DNA of 64,000 nucleotides from Polytrichum commune. Lineage: Eukaryota; Streptophyta; Polytrichopsida; Polytrichales; Polytrichaceae. The stretch covers positions 55,319,554-55,383,553 of the forward strand of contig OX485803.1 of the NCBI GenBank assembly GCA_950295325.1. Direction: 5' to 3'. Within the stretch, counting starts at the first letter, position 1. The number at the start of each line of letters is the position of its first letter. Position numbers and translations under genes: made by a program. Shown in pieces: positions 34,331 through 45,690 of the stretch. Under the pieces are notes generated by a model. The model was given only the letters and a program-made list of their open reading frames with translations, did not search any database and was not told the DNA's origin.

Positions 34331-37206
34331 AGAGGTCTATGTTGTCAAAATTGAATTTTGTTTTTCATATATGGTTCAAGTTAGAGTGGAGTATGTTATC
34401 AAGTACCATCCCCTTACTATTTTCTTTGTTGTCATAGTTGGAGAAGGGGGTTGAGGGTGAGATAGCTTCATTTGAAAATGAGTGTTCCGTTGAAATCGAT
34501 TGGAGTTCCGCGGAGGATATTTATCAACCGGCCAATTATGTTGAGCATTGGAGGCTGAATCTTTGGGACAAGGCATTTCTGGTTTATTTTGACGACAAGG
34601 GAGATTTGAAATTTATCAAAGGCCTTGATCTCATGGATTTTGAGGAAGGCCCCATAGCAATCAAACGCGTCGCTTACCGGTAATATTTTGAGTTTTCTTT
34701 TATTTCATATAGTTTTTGTTTCATTTCAATCCCGCCACCTTTTTTGTTTATGATGTTCTTCATTTTACAGGTTCATCCACCGTGAGCTCGTTGTGAAGAA
34801 TGCTTTGCCTTCTTCGTGCTTGCCAACCTTCCTTGTAGATTGGGTCGATGTCAACTCCGATCTTTGTGTGTATACGCCCGTGCAAGTTTCCAAGTTTTCG
34901 GAGTCTCACTTGCAGGCTGGGGGATGGTACTTGGATTGTTCTGGAGGATTTGTGCCTGAGGTAGAGAAGCCTCTTTTTTCCACCCTTGTGAGTAGTGCTC
35001 CCGAGGTGACCTTTGTCCCCTTTGAGGAGCCCGACATTGTTGAGCTTCCTCCTCCACCGCCCAAGGCACCAAAGGGAAAGGGAAGAGCTAGGAATACCGG
35101 CACTCAATCAACTCGGTCTGCCTCAAAGACCCTTGTTCAACCACCCACCCTTTTACAGAGTCCACCTAGTACTCCCTCCGTTGCTCCATCAGCTGCCCCC
35201 TCTATTACTCCATCCGCATCTCGTCCACAAACTATTGCTACTCCTTCACACAGTGGCACTTCTCTACTCTCCTTGCCTCGCAAGAGGAAGGCCGCCCTCT
35301 TGGATACGAGTGCCACCTCTTCGGATTCCCCTACCACGCTTGCCCTCATCGAAAATGTGGACATGGTACAACTCATGCTCGATTCCGACCTTGCAGGAGG
35401 TCCCCTCCCGGCATATACGCGCATACAAGAGTTCATTGCCAAGGTTTGTATGTTTTCTTTTGGCATTCATCAGACTCCTTTCCGTTTGGTTTGCTTTTGT
35501 TTTTCCTTCTCTATTTTTTCTCATGAATTTTTCATTGCAGGCCGGGGAAGGTCGCTCCCGTGTGAACACCTCCTCTACATTTCACAAGGGCCTCGATTTA
35601 CTCTTCGTGGACATTCCTGAAAATTTGCCGGTGCCCAACATCTCCACGGATGTTCCTGAATGGAACAAGCTCCATGATTCTTACTATGAGTGTCTTTTTG
35701 CATTTGCAAAATCTAACCTCTATGATCATGGCGTCCTTGTCCTTGTCCATTGTGCGAGTGCAAGTGTTTCTAGGATGGTTTTCGATTGGGCACACACTTA
35801 CGACTTCTACGTCGCCGAAGATTGGTTCGGAATGGCTGATTTGGACCTCCAATCTCCGGTAGACCCCTCTGGAGTGGTAAGCAACTATCCATCTCCTAGT
35901 CCATTTTTGTTTTGTTTTTCATTTTACTTATTCCGATTCTTATGAAATCGTTGTCATTTTTTCAGACTCGCAAATTCAATATCAAGGTTCTTGTTCGTGC
36001 TAACTCCGTTCTGAAAGTGCGACCGGAGGCCGCCCAGGAGTATGGCTACTACCTCCAGTGAGATGGATGGTTGAATGCTTTCACCGATGAGAAGAGCCAG
36101 ACAATGCGCAGTGATGGGATACCCTGGAGAGGTGCTCGCGAAAAGCATCAAGTTTTTTTTTCTATCCTTTTTGCTACTCTCACCGATAAGAATGATGTTA
36201 TTATGGACTGGCAATGTGGTGTAGGTGGTTCGATTACAGCGTGTCGCTCCATTGAGCGGCATATTGTGGCCCTTGAGAGTGACCCAGTGATTTTTAATGC
36301 GATACTACTCCCCATGCGTGAAAACCAACCTTCGCGACCTCCCCGCTCAAATGCCACACCGTCCACCTCTATGTTTGATCCTCCTAAGAAGATGACCAAA
36401 CGCGCATTCGGTTTTCTTTGTGCGTAAGTTTTATTTCTATGTTTTCTCATATTTACGTTCTTGTCATTTTCCCATCTTTGTGTGTTATTTTGTTTCTAAT
36501 CTTATTGCTTATTGGTTCAGAGCGCCAAGGGAGAACGCATGTATGAGTTCGAGTCCTTCCAAGACGTTCGAGCTCCCAACCTATGCTGCTAGTTTTGCCA
36601 ATCTTTTAGCGGAAGCTCCGTCTCCACCTCCTAGTCGCATCCGGCCTTTCAACAAACTAATAGAGGATTTTCTAGACATAGAGGCCGAGGAGGGTGAGGA
36701 TAGTGATAGACATGGTAGTCCTAGTTCTTGACTACACCTCGGACCTCCATTTTGTTTGTATTGATTTTACTTTATAAGTTTATTTCTTCAATTTTTATGT
36801 GGCTATTGCAAACCTCATTCAATCCCTTATTGAAGTTGGTTGGTGTTTGATTTCAATTCTCTAGATAGGTTGGGTGGACGGGTTGAGTATACTTTGAAGG
36901 TTGTCTACTTTAGTTGTATTTGAGAGATGCTAAGGTTGTGAGTGACTTTGAATGTTTGTGTTGAACTTTAACTCTTGGCCACATTCCATACCGCTTGAAT
37001 GTTTGTGTAAGGCTTAACTCATATGTTCAATTGATGACGTAAGCCCTAATTTAATATAAACGTATTCGAAACCTAGACTATAAGATGTTTGATAACAAAC
37101 ACTATCTTCCACGCCTATAGGTTCGGTTGGTTCACCGACCAAGGTTCGGTTATTATTTACACGGGAATGGGGTGGCTTTTTCGACAAATTGAAGACAAAC
37201 TATCAC

Positions 37207-37331
37207 TAAATTCCACGGAAATAGGCACGACTTCCCCTAAAATATTCCAACAAATTTGAAAATCTCCGCTCTCCAATCTCCGCTCTCCGAGCTATGCTCA
37301 CATACTTGAGTTTCCCATAAAATTAATGAAA
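37207..37331. repeat. Right inverted-terminal region of the giant MULE
   Basis: Carries, inverted relative to the left end, CCACGGAAATAGG, AATATTCC, two CTCTCCNNNCTCCGCTCTCC-like tracts and GCTCACATAC. Spacing between blocks is shorter than on the left. Beyond about 37340 the match stops. Confidence 0.65.
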
Positions 37332-37340
37332 ACAAAAAAC

Positions 37341-38628
37341 ATGAAAAACCCCCTTATAAACATATACCACGAACTATATAAAGTGTGAGGTCCTATAGTG
37401 GGCACTTGTAACTCCACCCACATATGTGGCCGTTTATCAAATCAATAACTGTGTATTCCATTTAGTAATTGCACATAAGAAAGGTTGGCATTTCAAGCTT
37501 TCAGCATGGAAGTTGAGATTAGAAAATTATGAGATTTCAAAGTGAGGCTTTGATTTGTTTGTAAAGTGGTTGCATAGACCTTCCAATTTTGTTATTTACA
37601 TTGGTTTTGGTATGTGATGTGGGCATATATATTATAACACTTGCCCATCACAACCCTATAGTGTGGCCCAAAGTTTTCATCATCGTATACAAATAGCATG
37701 CAACCCTAGTTACAATATTTGAATCTTCAACAACTCACCATGTTCTAACTTCTCATTCGTTCAATTTTAGTTTGGAGCTAATCGAGCTAGGGACTAGATA
37801 AGGACACAAAAGAGAAAACAACAACAAGTAGCCTAATGACCAAACAAATCCAAGGTGAAACAAACCATCTAGGAAGTTGAGCCCCTCACTCTCTCCCATT
37901 GAGGTTGAAAAACCAAGGGAGAGGGCAAGTGCTAAACCTAGTGCACTCCTTCAAAGACATGCCAAGATACATGCCATTGAAAAATCTTTTCCATGTGCTT
38001 CCAAAGGACCTCATGTAGACCTCAAAATTTGTTCAAGGCACCAACCTTCAATTGTAGGCAAAATTAGCCAAAGAGATGGTTTTAATCCAAGCTAAACAAC
38101 CATACTTTGAAGTTGTTGCCAAACATTGATCTCAAGTTTGGCAATGGGCCAGGTCAAACTTTTGTGATTAAAACCCTTGTTGACCATTGTTGCAAAGTGA
38201 AATGACTCTCACATGTACATAATGTTGACGGCCCATTGCCATACACTTTAAGCCATCGGAATATATCCAATATACGCATGTTCTCCCCATCTCCAAGAAT
38301 CCTTTTAGAGGCATGTGGTTTACATGTAATGAGGGAATCATGACAATTAATTTGTTTTATGCCAATTAAGCGATTACGATGGACAAAATAAGGTGTCGTG
38401 CACATGAGGCTTTGCCTAAATGATTTATTGTTGATTATTTCAATTATTTTGTGTCTTAGTGTATCACCAAGAGAAATGAAAATGGGTGATATGATCTAGT
38501 CAATTATAGGAAACACATATTAATATATGATAAGTCGAAGACCTTAGAGGAGGTCATTGTGCTTGCACATTTAAAAACCATCAATGACCAATATAGGATC
38601 CCCAAAGGTTAAATATATAAAATATGCG

Positions 38629-38690
<62 letters not shown>

Positions 38691-39393
38691 ATTACCAAAA
38701 AATGCAATACAAAAAAGCTATTAGTAAGGAATTTGAAAACAAAATTTAGAATATTCTTAGAATATCTCCATGATATCACATGAGTTGATCGAATTTTCTT
38801 ACAGTATTTCATTATATAATAGCCCCCCCCCCCGAAAGACCCTTTGTACACTTATTTATGGTAGTGAACTCCCCAGGCCAAGAATATTTTGTCATTCCTT
38901 ATTGACATGTTGGTTTCAAAACCAATTCTCATTTCTTAATATTTGGTAGATATGTAGGCAGTTTTCACCACTCGCTACATTGCACCATTTTGGAATGCAA
39001 GTTGGCTAGATCTAGCAGTTCCAAAAAGAAAGGAAGTAGAAAAAAATCTTAAGCTTATAAAGTTCCAAATGTACACAAAATTATGTATGGAACACAAAGA
39101 CATGCTACTAGAATTGTTCCATTCAAAAAAATATTATCCAAGTTTATTTCCACAAAATTTCAAGGCATGCTCTTCCCTTACGTGTGGTGGCTCTATATAG
39201 AATAGACTTCTACATGGAAAAATAAGTTAAACTGATTAGCAAAATTATGAAAGAGACTACATAAGACAAATTCATCCACTCAGTAGACCTTCGTTCTCTA
39301 ATACGGACGGACGCATTCATTCATTCAAGAACAAAGTCATTAGTCTAACACGATGCCATTTCAAAGCGATCGAGAGCCAATAAACGACACCTT
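37341..39393. other. Intergenic, microsatellite, no supported gene
   Basis: A (CA)n(TA)n microsatellite lies at about 38629-38690 and a C-run at about 38822-38833. A short frame at 37877-38095 has no recognisable content. Nothing else is supported. Confidence 0.5.
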
Positions 39394-39632
39394 CTAGCAC
39401 GTTGAACATGTGGATGGTCTTCTTTGTACTTGGGGTGTAGCATAGCCCGATCGGTCCTTTTCAAGCATCTCATTATTTTTCATCTCCAGCACTCGACTCC
39501 GGTCCCGTGGGGTCTCATGTGTTGAATAAATCTCATCTCCATATGTTTCTTGGCTCCTTGTGGAACTCTCATCCCATTTCCCACGCACTTCCATATTGTT
39601 CATATTTTCATCACCAGGTCCAATACATCTGA
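39394..39632 (-). CDS. Possible terminal exon, charged C-terminal tail, unrecognised
   Basis: After an acceptor-like TATATTCAG on the minus strand, an open frame reads CIGPGDENMNNMEVRGKWDE and continues, hydrophilic and rich in Glu, Arg and Ser, to KDRSGYATPQVQ and a stop at 39394-39396. It could be the last exon of the cysteine-rich gene upstream on this strand, but I cannot join them with confidence. No domain is recognised. Confidence 0.3.
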
Positions 39633-39887
39633 ATATAAAACAACGAAAATTTGGAACAAGCATATCATCAATCTTTGAGCCACCACCTCCATAAGTGTGG
39701 CAATCTTTACACACACACAAGCATGTATGCTTGGTCATAACAAGGTAAATTACCAAGCCCTAAACTTCACATTCCAGTTCTACATGACAAATGCATTGAT
39801 GTCTCCCAAGCTTATGTCTTCATAAGTTTTCGGCATGGATGGGCATGTGTCGACACACTCATTTATAGGTGACATGCGCATTACGTA

Positions 39888-40465
39888 CCACCATGGTGAA
39901 CTTTGTTTTGAAGGTATTGGATTGTTGTGGATTTTCTATGTGAAAAAAAAAGAACAACAACATCTTCAATTCCAATCCATCATTCTTTGACGACCTTCCT
40001 TGCTTGTCGTGAAACACTAGACTGGAAATCTGCACAACCGAAAAACTTGTCGTTTTCAACCATCTGTTGCAACTCAGGACACAAAAACTGCATAAATAAA
40101 ATCAGTTTTGGTTGTCAACCGGAGGTTTTTGGTTGCAGATTTGGGATTCACCCACCTTTGAGAGGGGGAGGTTGTTCCACCATGATGAACTATGTTTTGA
40201 AGGTATTGGATTGTTGTGGATTTTCTATGTTAAAAAAAAAGAACAACAACAACATCTTCAACTCCAATCCACCATTCTTTGACTACCTTCCTTGCTTGTC
40301 GTGAAACACTAGACTGGAAATTTGCACAACCGAAAAACTTGACCTATTCAACCATCCGTTGCAACTCAGGGCACAAAAACTGCATTAAATGAAATCAGTT
40401 TTGGTTGTCAACCGGAGGTTTTTGGTTGCGGATTTGGGATTCACCCACCTTTGAGGGGGAGGTTG
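39888..40465. repeat. Direct tandem duplication of a ~288-bp unit
   Basis: 39888-40177 and 40178-40465 are near-identical direct copies (CCACCATGGTGAACT... to ...GAGGTTGTTCC), differing by scattered substitutions and small indels. Minus-strand frames through each copy are broken. The second copy runs directly into the cysteine-rich open frame. Confidence 0.85.
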
Positions 40466-41073
40466 TTCCCGATTCTCGTGTTGCATGTCCCCCCCTCGCT
40501 TCCAAGGCGGCTGCCACTCGTCAGGCACCCCTGGCGTCCGTTGCATACATGTGCGAAACTCGCGTGGTGGCGACTCTCCAACGCCATCGCCCCGGAATTG
40601 TGGTTGCCATTCGTCTTTGCGGCTTGAAGTGCACCGTTTCCCGCGTTTCGGGCATTGCCACGGAATGCAACCGGGGGCGACGCCACACACCACGTCCGGG
40701 GTGGGCTCTCGGAACGGCGGGAGCCATTGGTCCTTGCACTTGTACTCGCCGGGGCCTCGCATCGGGTGCCGATGCGGTGGCTCGCTTTCTCCGCTCGGGA
40801 TATACCGCAGTGTGGGGTGGAAATCCGCTTGCATCGTTTCCTTGGTGCTTAGATTCTTGAAGCACTTAAGCCCCTCCCGGGAATCAGCTTCGAGGGAAGG
40901 TTTCTCGCACACATCGAATTGTTTCAGGCAAGGTTTCCAATCGGTTTCACAGCAGCCGTGGCCAGGATTTATGTACCTGCTGCACGATCTCCAGTTCTCA
41001 CTGACTGCACCGCTTCCCTCCGGAATATACCTGTGGATTGCTCGCCATGGCTGCCAAAATTTACACGTGCGAC
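40385..41073 (-). CDS. Cysteine-rich open frame with repeated acidic-W-x-P motifs, unrecognised
   Basis: A 229-codon open frame on the minus strand, in a locally GC-rich block unlike its AT-rich surroundings. It contains CKFWQPW, NWRSCSRYINPGHGCCETDW, DWKPCLKQFDVCEK, KCKDQWLPPF, CGVAPGCIPWQCPKRG, DEWQPQF and DEWQPPW, so short Cys-flanked segments repeat a [DE]-x-W-x-P pattern. YIP is repeated too (YIPEGSG, YIPSGES). Paired cysteines suggest a secreted or disulfide-rich protein, but no signal peptide is in this frame and I do not recognise the family. It opens just after two TGA codons, so it is probably an internal or 3' exon. The 3' part overlaps the tandem duplication. Confidence 0.45.
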
Positions 41074-41460
41074 TTCATCACTCAAGTTTCAGTGTGGAAC
41101 CCACTGCGTAGAACTACTGATTAGACTGTTATATATGTGAGACTGAATGTTTCAAAGCACTTGTGTACTTTTGCGGCAGTTAACCAAGATGTGTAACCAT
41201 GGATCGTGTGGAAGCTTAATCCAAGGACACTCACACTCAAAGTTATTCATTTATCATTGGAATAATGTTGTACACCAAACTCATGCTACTCATGAGTCGG
41301 TGGATGTTTTGTTGCTTACGTTCGGCACTGTATTGAGATTCACACATTTTGTGTTTGCAAGTTTTACATCGTCATCGCTATAACACAGGGAACTTCAGGC
41401 AAGTTACCACACGTGGAAAGAAGTGAAGGAGGCGAGAAGTACACTGAATGTGATAGTCAG

Positions 41461-41822
41461 TGACACCAATTCTACTTGTCTTGCTCAATACTAAATGTAA
41501 ACCGCAGTATAGTTATCACCAACACTAAATGTCAACCCACCATAGTTTGTCATTCCTTGTAAATGGTTTGGGGGATTATAGGTTTACAGTGTTGCAATTA
41601 CTGTCACCTTACTAAGCGATTCGTCATCCAAATTTCAATCATCCATGACAATATTTATCACCAGTTGCTGACAAGAGAAGGTAGGGTTTTGGCCAATCCA
41701 TGAAGTCATCCATCATCCATGACAGCATTTGTAAACGTATTCATACAAACTGTCATCCAAAAAGTGACCATAGTGACATAAAATACCTTATAACACTAAA
41801 TATCATATTTAGTGTACTTAAT
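41461..41822 (+). repeat. Palindrome-ended dispersed repeat, copy 1
   Basis: Member of a family with the palindromic end ACACTAAATATCATATTTAGT and an internal block TTGCTCAATACTAAATG...AACCGC. Other members: inverted at 45315-45690, direct at 48721-48900, and a partial inverted copy at about 8010-8150. Non-coding MITE-like element. Target duplication unclear. Confidence 0.6.
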
Positions 41823-42069
41823 TTCTGCTACAACTGTAGTGTGATTGAACTTTCAAGTGATCGTACTACTTGCGTACTCTCAGCACAGTTAACTCCAGTG
41901 TCACCATGCGTCAGGACGAATCATGGATAATCCAAGGACATTCAGACTCAAACTTATTTATGATCGGAGTGTTGGATCAAAATGTGACGGTACTCGTGAG
42001 AGTATCAACATGTGCTACTTATGTTCAGCACTGCATTGAGGTTCACTCGTTTTTTGTTCACAGCTTTTC

Positions 42070-42071
42070 GT

Positions 42072-42104
<33 letters not shown>
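42070..42104. repeat. ATC microsatellite
   Basis: About eleven uninterrupted CAT/ATC trinucleotides. Confidence 0.95.
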
Positions 42105-42680
42105 TTTGCTTTATCACAGGGAGCTTTGGGCAAAATTAATTAGAAACCTGGGGAATGCGCTCTCAAAAATATTACCTCCTCTTTGTTCGGTACTGCATAA
42201 CACTCCAACGTCCCATTTGACGCAATGTAGTGTCGAGAAGGTCGAAAAGGTGCTTGAAAGCCATCCGGTGGATGTAGGATCCGACAACATGACCTCCACT
42301 ACAACAAGTCAAGGTAACCAAAAATGTATCATAAATGAAACCAAACAAAACCAAAATTGGCGTCAAGAATAGAGACCCTAGCAGCAGTATTTGATACTTC
42401 ATGTGGAGCAATAGTTTGACTTCATGTGGAGCAAAGCCTCTTCTGGCGGCGACTGCTTAAGCACAGGTTCCACAAGTGAACTGAAGTCAAGGTAACTGAA
42501 GTTATGTTCAATGCAAAGCAAAGCAGAAACCGATGTGAAGAATATTAATGCTAGGTAATTCATACTTGAGAAGCTTGACTTAATATTGAGACATATTTTA
42601 TCCGCCAGTCCTGTAGCAAAGTTTATCAACAAATGAACGGAAGTAATCATCATCTAATTGTATTCCAACTAGGTACTCAC

Positions 42681-42911
42681 TCGAGGCTCCTCACTGTCGA
42701 ATTTGTCGAGGAATTCGAACTCATTCACCGGCTTGCGACATAGCTCCACACCTTGGGCAACCTGCCCTTCCCGGCACTTTGGGACTCCGCATCCAGTTTG
42801 ACGACACCCACTGATTGGAAATCCACAGTAAGGCCGCGCGCATACTGGATACGGATCAGCACTCATGACTTGCACAACGTTGTAATTGTTGTCAAGCTCC
42901 TTCAAAAAATT
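42681..42911 (-). CDS. Candidate internal exon of a cysteine-rich protein
   Basis: A 77-codon phase-0 open exon bounded by a long pyrimidine tract and CTGTAG acceptor on one side and CGA|GTGAGT donor on the other. The product reads FLKELDNNYNVVQVMSADPY, then VCARPYCGFPISGCRQTGCG, VPKCREGQ, ELCRKPVNEFEF. Six cysteines fall within about 45 residues. It precedes the cysteine-rich frame at 40385-41073 on the same strand and may belong to the same gene. Family not recognised. The splice signals are better than chance, but expression is unproven. Confidence 0.45.
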
Positions 42912-43097
42912 CTACAGAAAAAAACCAAAAAAACCAAAAAAAAAAAAAAACTTTTAAGGCATGCTTTTAAGTACGATTCATTTTCTGGAACCTAAGAGCA
43001 ACTCCTCTGGTCACTGTGATACAATTCTCTACATAATCAGCTTCTGAAGATTTTTAGGCCAATGGTGCTCCATGCTCATCTCACACCTAAAGTCCAT

Positions 43098-43455
43098 ATA
43101 CATCATAAATCTTCATTGCCCATCAATTTTTCAGAGAGACATCAACCGCTAATTCTTGACAGTCGGACGAAAGGGGTTGCCTCTCTAGTGACAACCGATG
43201 GGCAGTAAGCTTTTTTGGAAACATAGGATTTTGTCGGTGGATTGAGCATGTGGTGTTGCCCCAAAAATATACATCATAAATCTTCATTGCCCATCAATTT
43301 TTCAGAGAGAGACATCAACCGCTAATTCTTGACAGTCGGACGAAAGGGGTTTAAAAAGTTGCCTCTCTAGTGACAACCGATGGGCAGTAAGCTTTTTTGG
43401 AAACATAGGATTTTGTCGGTGGATTGAGCATGTGGTGTTGCCCCAAAAACCCTAG
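43098..43455. repeat. Direct tandem duplication of a ~170-bp unit
   Basis: The segment beginning ATACATCATAAATCTTCATT occurs at 43098 and again at 43269. The second copy carries two small insertions (AG after CAGAGAG and TTTAAAAAG). Non-coding. Confidence 0.9.
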
Positions 43456-45314
43456 AAAGTCAATTATTGAGAGAAGCAATTTTTTGGAGGTGCTCTAAGT
43501 AGGTAATGCAAGGTCAAATTTGTAGACCTATATGACATGAAAGCTTGTCTGTTCCTTGCATAGGTGCCTCAGTGTGTGCTACTTTATTTCCTGCAGCTGG
43601 CAAATTAGCAGCTAGGCTGAAAATCATGAGAATGGAAGGTGAAAATATTTACATGCTTTTGACTGTCAGTATGAGGAGATTATTCAGATCAACTGATGTT
43701 GGTCAGGCTCATCAGCACTCGAACTTCGTTTTCAAAATTCCACGTCAATCAAGTTCTTGCAATTAACATCTTGAATGATGCAGCTGTTCATCACGGAAGT
43801 GAGTATCTATAAAACTCTTCAAGGAAACACTCCGAACTCCTCACCCACGAGATACTGATAGTGAGGACCTTTTGACGAGATCAATGGGGTTTTCATCTCG
43901 ATGCAAGGGAAGCAACGTGTCCCCTTTGTTCTCCCACGCTTGTCCACCGTCTCTTGTAATGAACTGACCCTCACACTTCCCACTCCTCTTGCTTAGTTTT
44001 TCCAGTCCCAAAAAACCCTTCACCACTTTACTAAATCAAAATTTTAAAGTCATGAGGTGCATTGATAGTCATGATGAAGTGGTCAGACCTCCACCAATCC
44101 TGCTCTGCAAAGTGATGCCGGAGCTTGGAAATAACCACGAAATTATGCCCTTTGTGGAAATTTTGTGCACAGTAGTAGGATCAATATTCAACATGATTGG
44201 GAGGCCCTATATGACCACTTCATGAGCACAAGAAATCCTCACTTTGAAAATGAATAAGATGTTCAAATGAGCTCTGAAAATTACGAGGAAAGTGGTGTGG
44301 ACAAGATTTGGATTTGATAATCATCTTGCACTGCTTGAATGTTGTTTCATATCCGAAAACTATGAGAAGTGGTTGCAGGGAGAAACGATTCCATCCATCT
44401 AAGGCATGTCTATCTTAGGTGCAATGTGTGCGAGCTTTGCTCAAATGCAGCTGAATTTGGACTCCAAGTTTAAGCTCCTTGAGTACCCATGTTGAAGTGG
44501 GGCTGAAGTCAAAACTCAGATAATTAGGTGACACAATACGTTAAATTGGCTCCTGAGTGAGTTTCAGCAGTCATCAAGCTCCTCAAAAAATTTACATAGT
44601 TATCTGCAAATACACGAAATTTTGCACATATCCACATCTAAATCGACATAATCCACGGCATGTTGCACCACTGTCAGAAATTGAAATGATGGAATTAACT
44701 TTCAATGATAAGACTTCTAAGTCAACAAATGCACATTCAATCCAGCCAGTGTCCTATTTGATAGACCTCCCAGCAGCTATGGTGAGACTATGCAGTAGGT
44801 GATCCGCTTCAACCTCGTCGTGCTCCTGAGTCCCTCGTGCTTATGATTACCATGACAATTGTCCGTCGGTGTATCTGCATGGGCTGTATTTAATTGGAAC
44901 AGGATCTGATGAATGCCCCCGGTCATGAATAATCTGCAAAAAAGTCTGTTAACATTTTCGATTGCTAACATGGTGTTCTCTAGTTTCTAATTCCGCCGCG
45001 TTCGTCAACGTAGTGGATGGTTTTCTTACACTTTCATGAGACATCGTAGGCTTCGTATTGCTTTCTCTGGAGAATTTGAGAGGAAATCGGGTTTTGCATG
45101 AATCACTGAATCTCAGTTTTGTGACTTCATATTTCGCTATTCTTCATCAATATGCTAGGAAATTATGTGCATCTGCATGTAGCATGTCAAGTTTTGCATC
45201 AATAACTTCACACTTCCATGCACCAGCTAAGTTAGAGAAAACCAAAAAGTGCCAAAAAGTTCATTTCCATCCACATGGAACTTTGCTTAATTTCTCCTTG
45301 GAGAATGAGAATTG
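43456..45314. other. Coding-like traces without a resolvable gene
   Basis: Short open pieces on both strands look protein-like, for example plus-strand HDEVVRPPPILLCKVMPELG near 44070 and minus-strand CEGQFITRDGGQAWENKGDT near 43920. None links into a transcript by splice phase. This may be a decayed gene. The segments at 41200-41400 and 41910-42120 are diverged copies of each other (GHSHSKLF / GHSDSNLF), so the wider area has duplicated. Confidence 0.3.
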
Positions 45315-45690
45315 ATACACTAAATTTTGTATTTAGTGTCATGTAGTATATAATATCACGATGGCACTTCTTTTGATTAAGTTCACAAGTACCGTCATCT
45401 CAACTCACATTTCTGATACAAAATACTTACAAAGGTTGGCATATTCTCCACTCTTAACAATTATGTAATGAAATATTGTCATGGATGAAAAATCACTTAG
45501 TGAGTGAAAGGAATAGCAACATTGTCAATCTACAATGCCCAAATATTTTCACAAAAGATGACAAATAATGTTCCGGTTTACATTTAGTGTTAGTGACACT
45601 ACACGGGCGGTTTCCAATTAGTATTGAGCAAGACAAATAGAAATTTTGACCCTAAATATGATATTTAATGTAGCAATTTCCATTTATTGG
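45315..45690 (-). repeat. Palindrome-ended dispersed repeat, copy 2 (inverted)
   Basis: Ends with TACACTAAATTTTGTATTTAG at one side and CTAAATATGATATTTAATG at the other. The interior is the reverse complement of the 41461-41822 copy around GCTCAATACTAA and ACACTAAATGTAAACC. Non-coding. Confidence 0.6.

Larger units (their letters stand above)
25864..36731 (+). pseudogene. ParB-like / beta-class amino-methyltransferase-like fusion gene of the MULE, 11 exons, one nonsense codon
   Basis: Exons with GT-AG borders and compatible phases: 25864-26208, 30578-30694, 30803-31380, 31458-31653, 31735-31932, 32036-32254, 34438-34679, 34771-35443, 35541-35876, 35966-36423, 36521-36731, about 1,190 codons. 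Exon 1 is a charged, low-complexity basic/acidic leader. Exon 3 holds a ParB/Srx-like domain: VRPINDVDVSRLENEF, then FVWEGNHRLTAWWRH with the G-x-H-R signature. Exon 8 ends in a Ser/Pro/Thr-rich linker. Exons 9-10 look like a permuted methyltransferase: LLFVDIPEN where DPPY is expected (motif IV), then DWQCGVGGS..ACRSIERHIVALESD resembling the SAM-binding motif I. A TGA at 36059-36061 cuts the protein between the two motifs. ParB-methyltransferase fusions are known from phages; a DNA-modifying role here is inference. Confidence 0.7.
20700..37340. mobile_element. Giant MULE-type transposon (~16.6 kb) carrying a transposase and a ParB-methyltransferase gene
   Basis: Imperfect inverted repeats at about 20709-20930 and 37207-37331 enclose a MULE-type transposase on the minus strand, a small plus-strand ORF and an 11-exon ParB-like/amino-methyltransferase-like gene on the plus strand, plus two satellite-like arrays inside the latter's introns. 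The terminal repeats share TATGTGAGC, GCGGAGAGCGGAGA-like tracts, GGAATATT and CCTATTTCCGTGG in the same order. I could not fix the exact outer ends or find a 9-bp target duplication. That the whole is one element is inferred from the paired ends and from the divergent gene pair being contained within them. Both main genes hold stop codons, so this copy is probably immobile unless helped in trans. Confidence 0.65.

Noticed and set aside
40405-41111. Plus-strand frames of 151 and 208 codons
   Set aside because: They are open because of high GC. The minus-strand frame has the repeated cysteine and W-x-P pattern expected of real protein.
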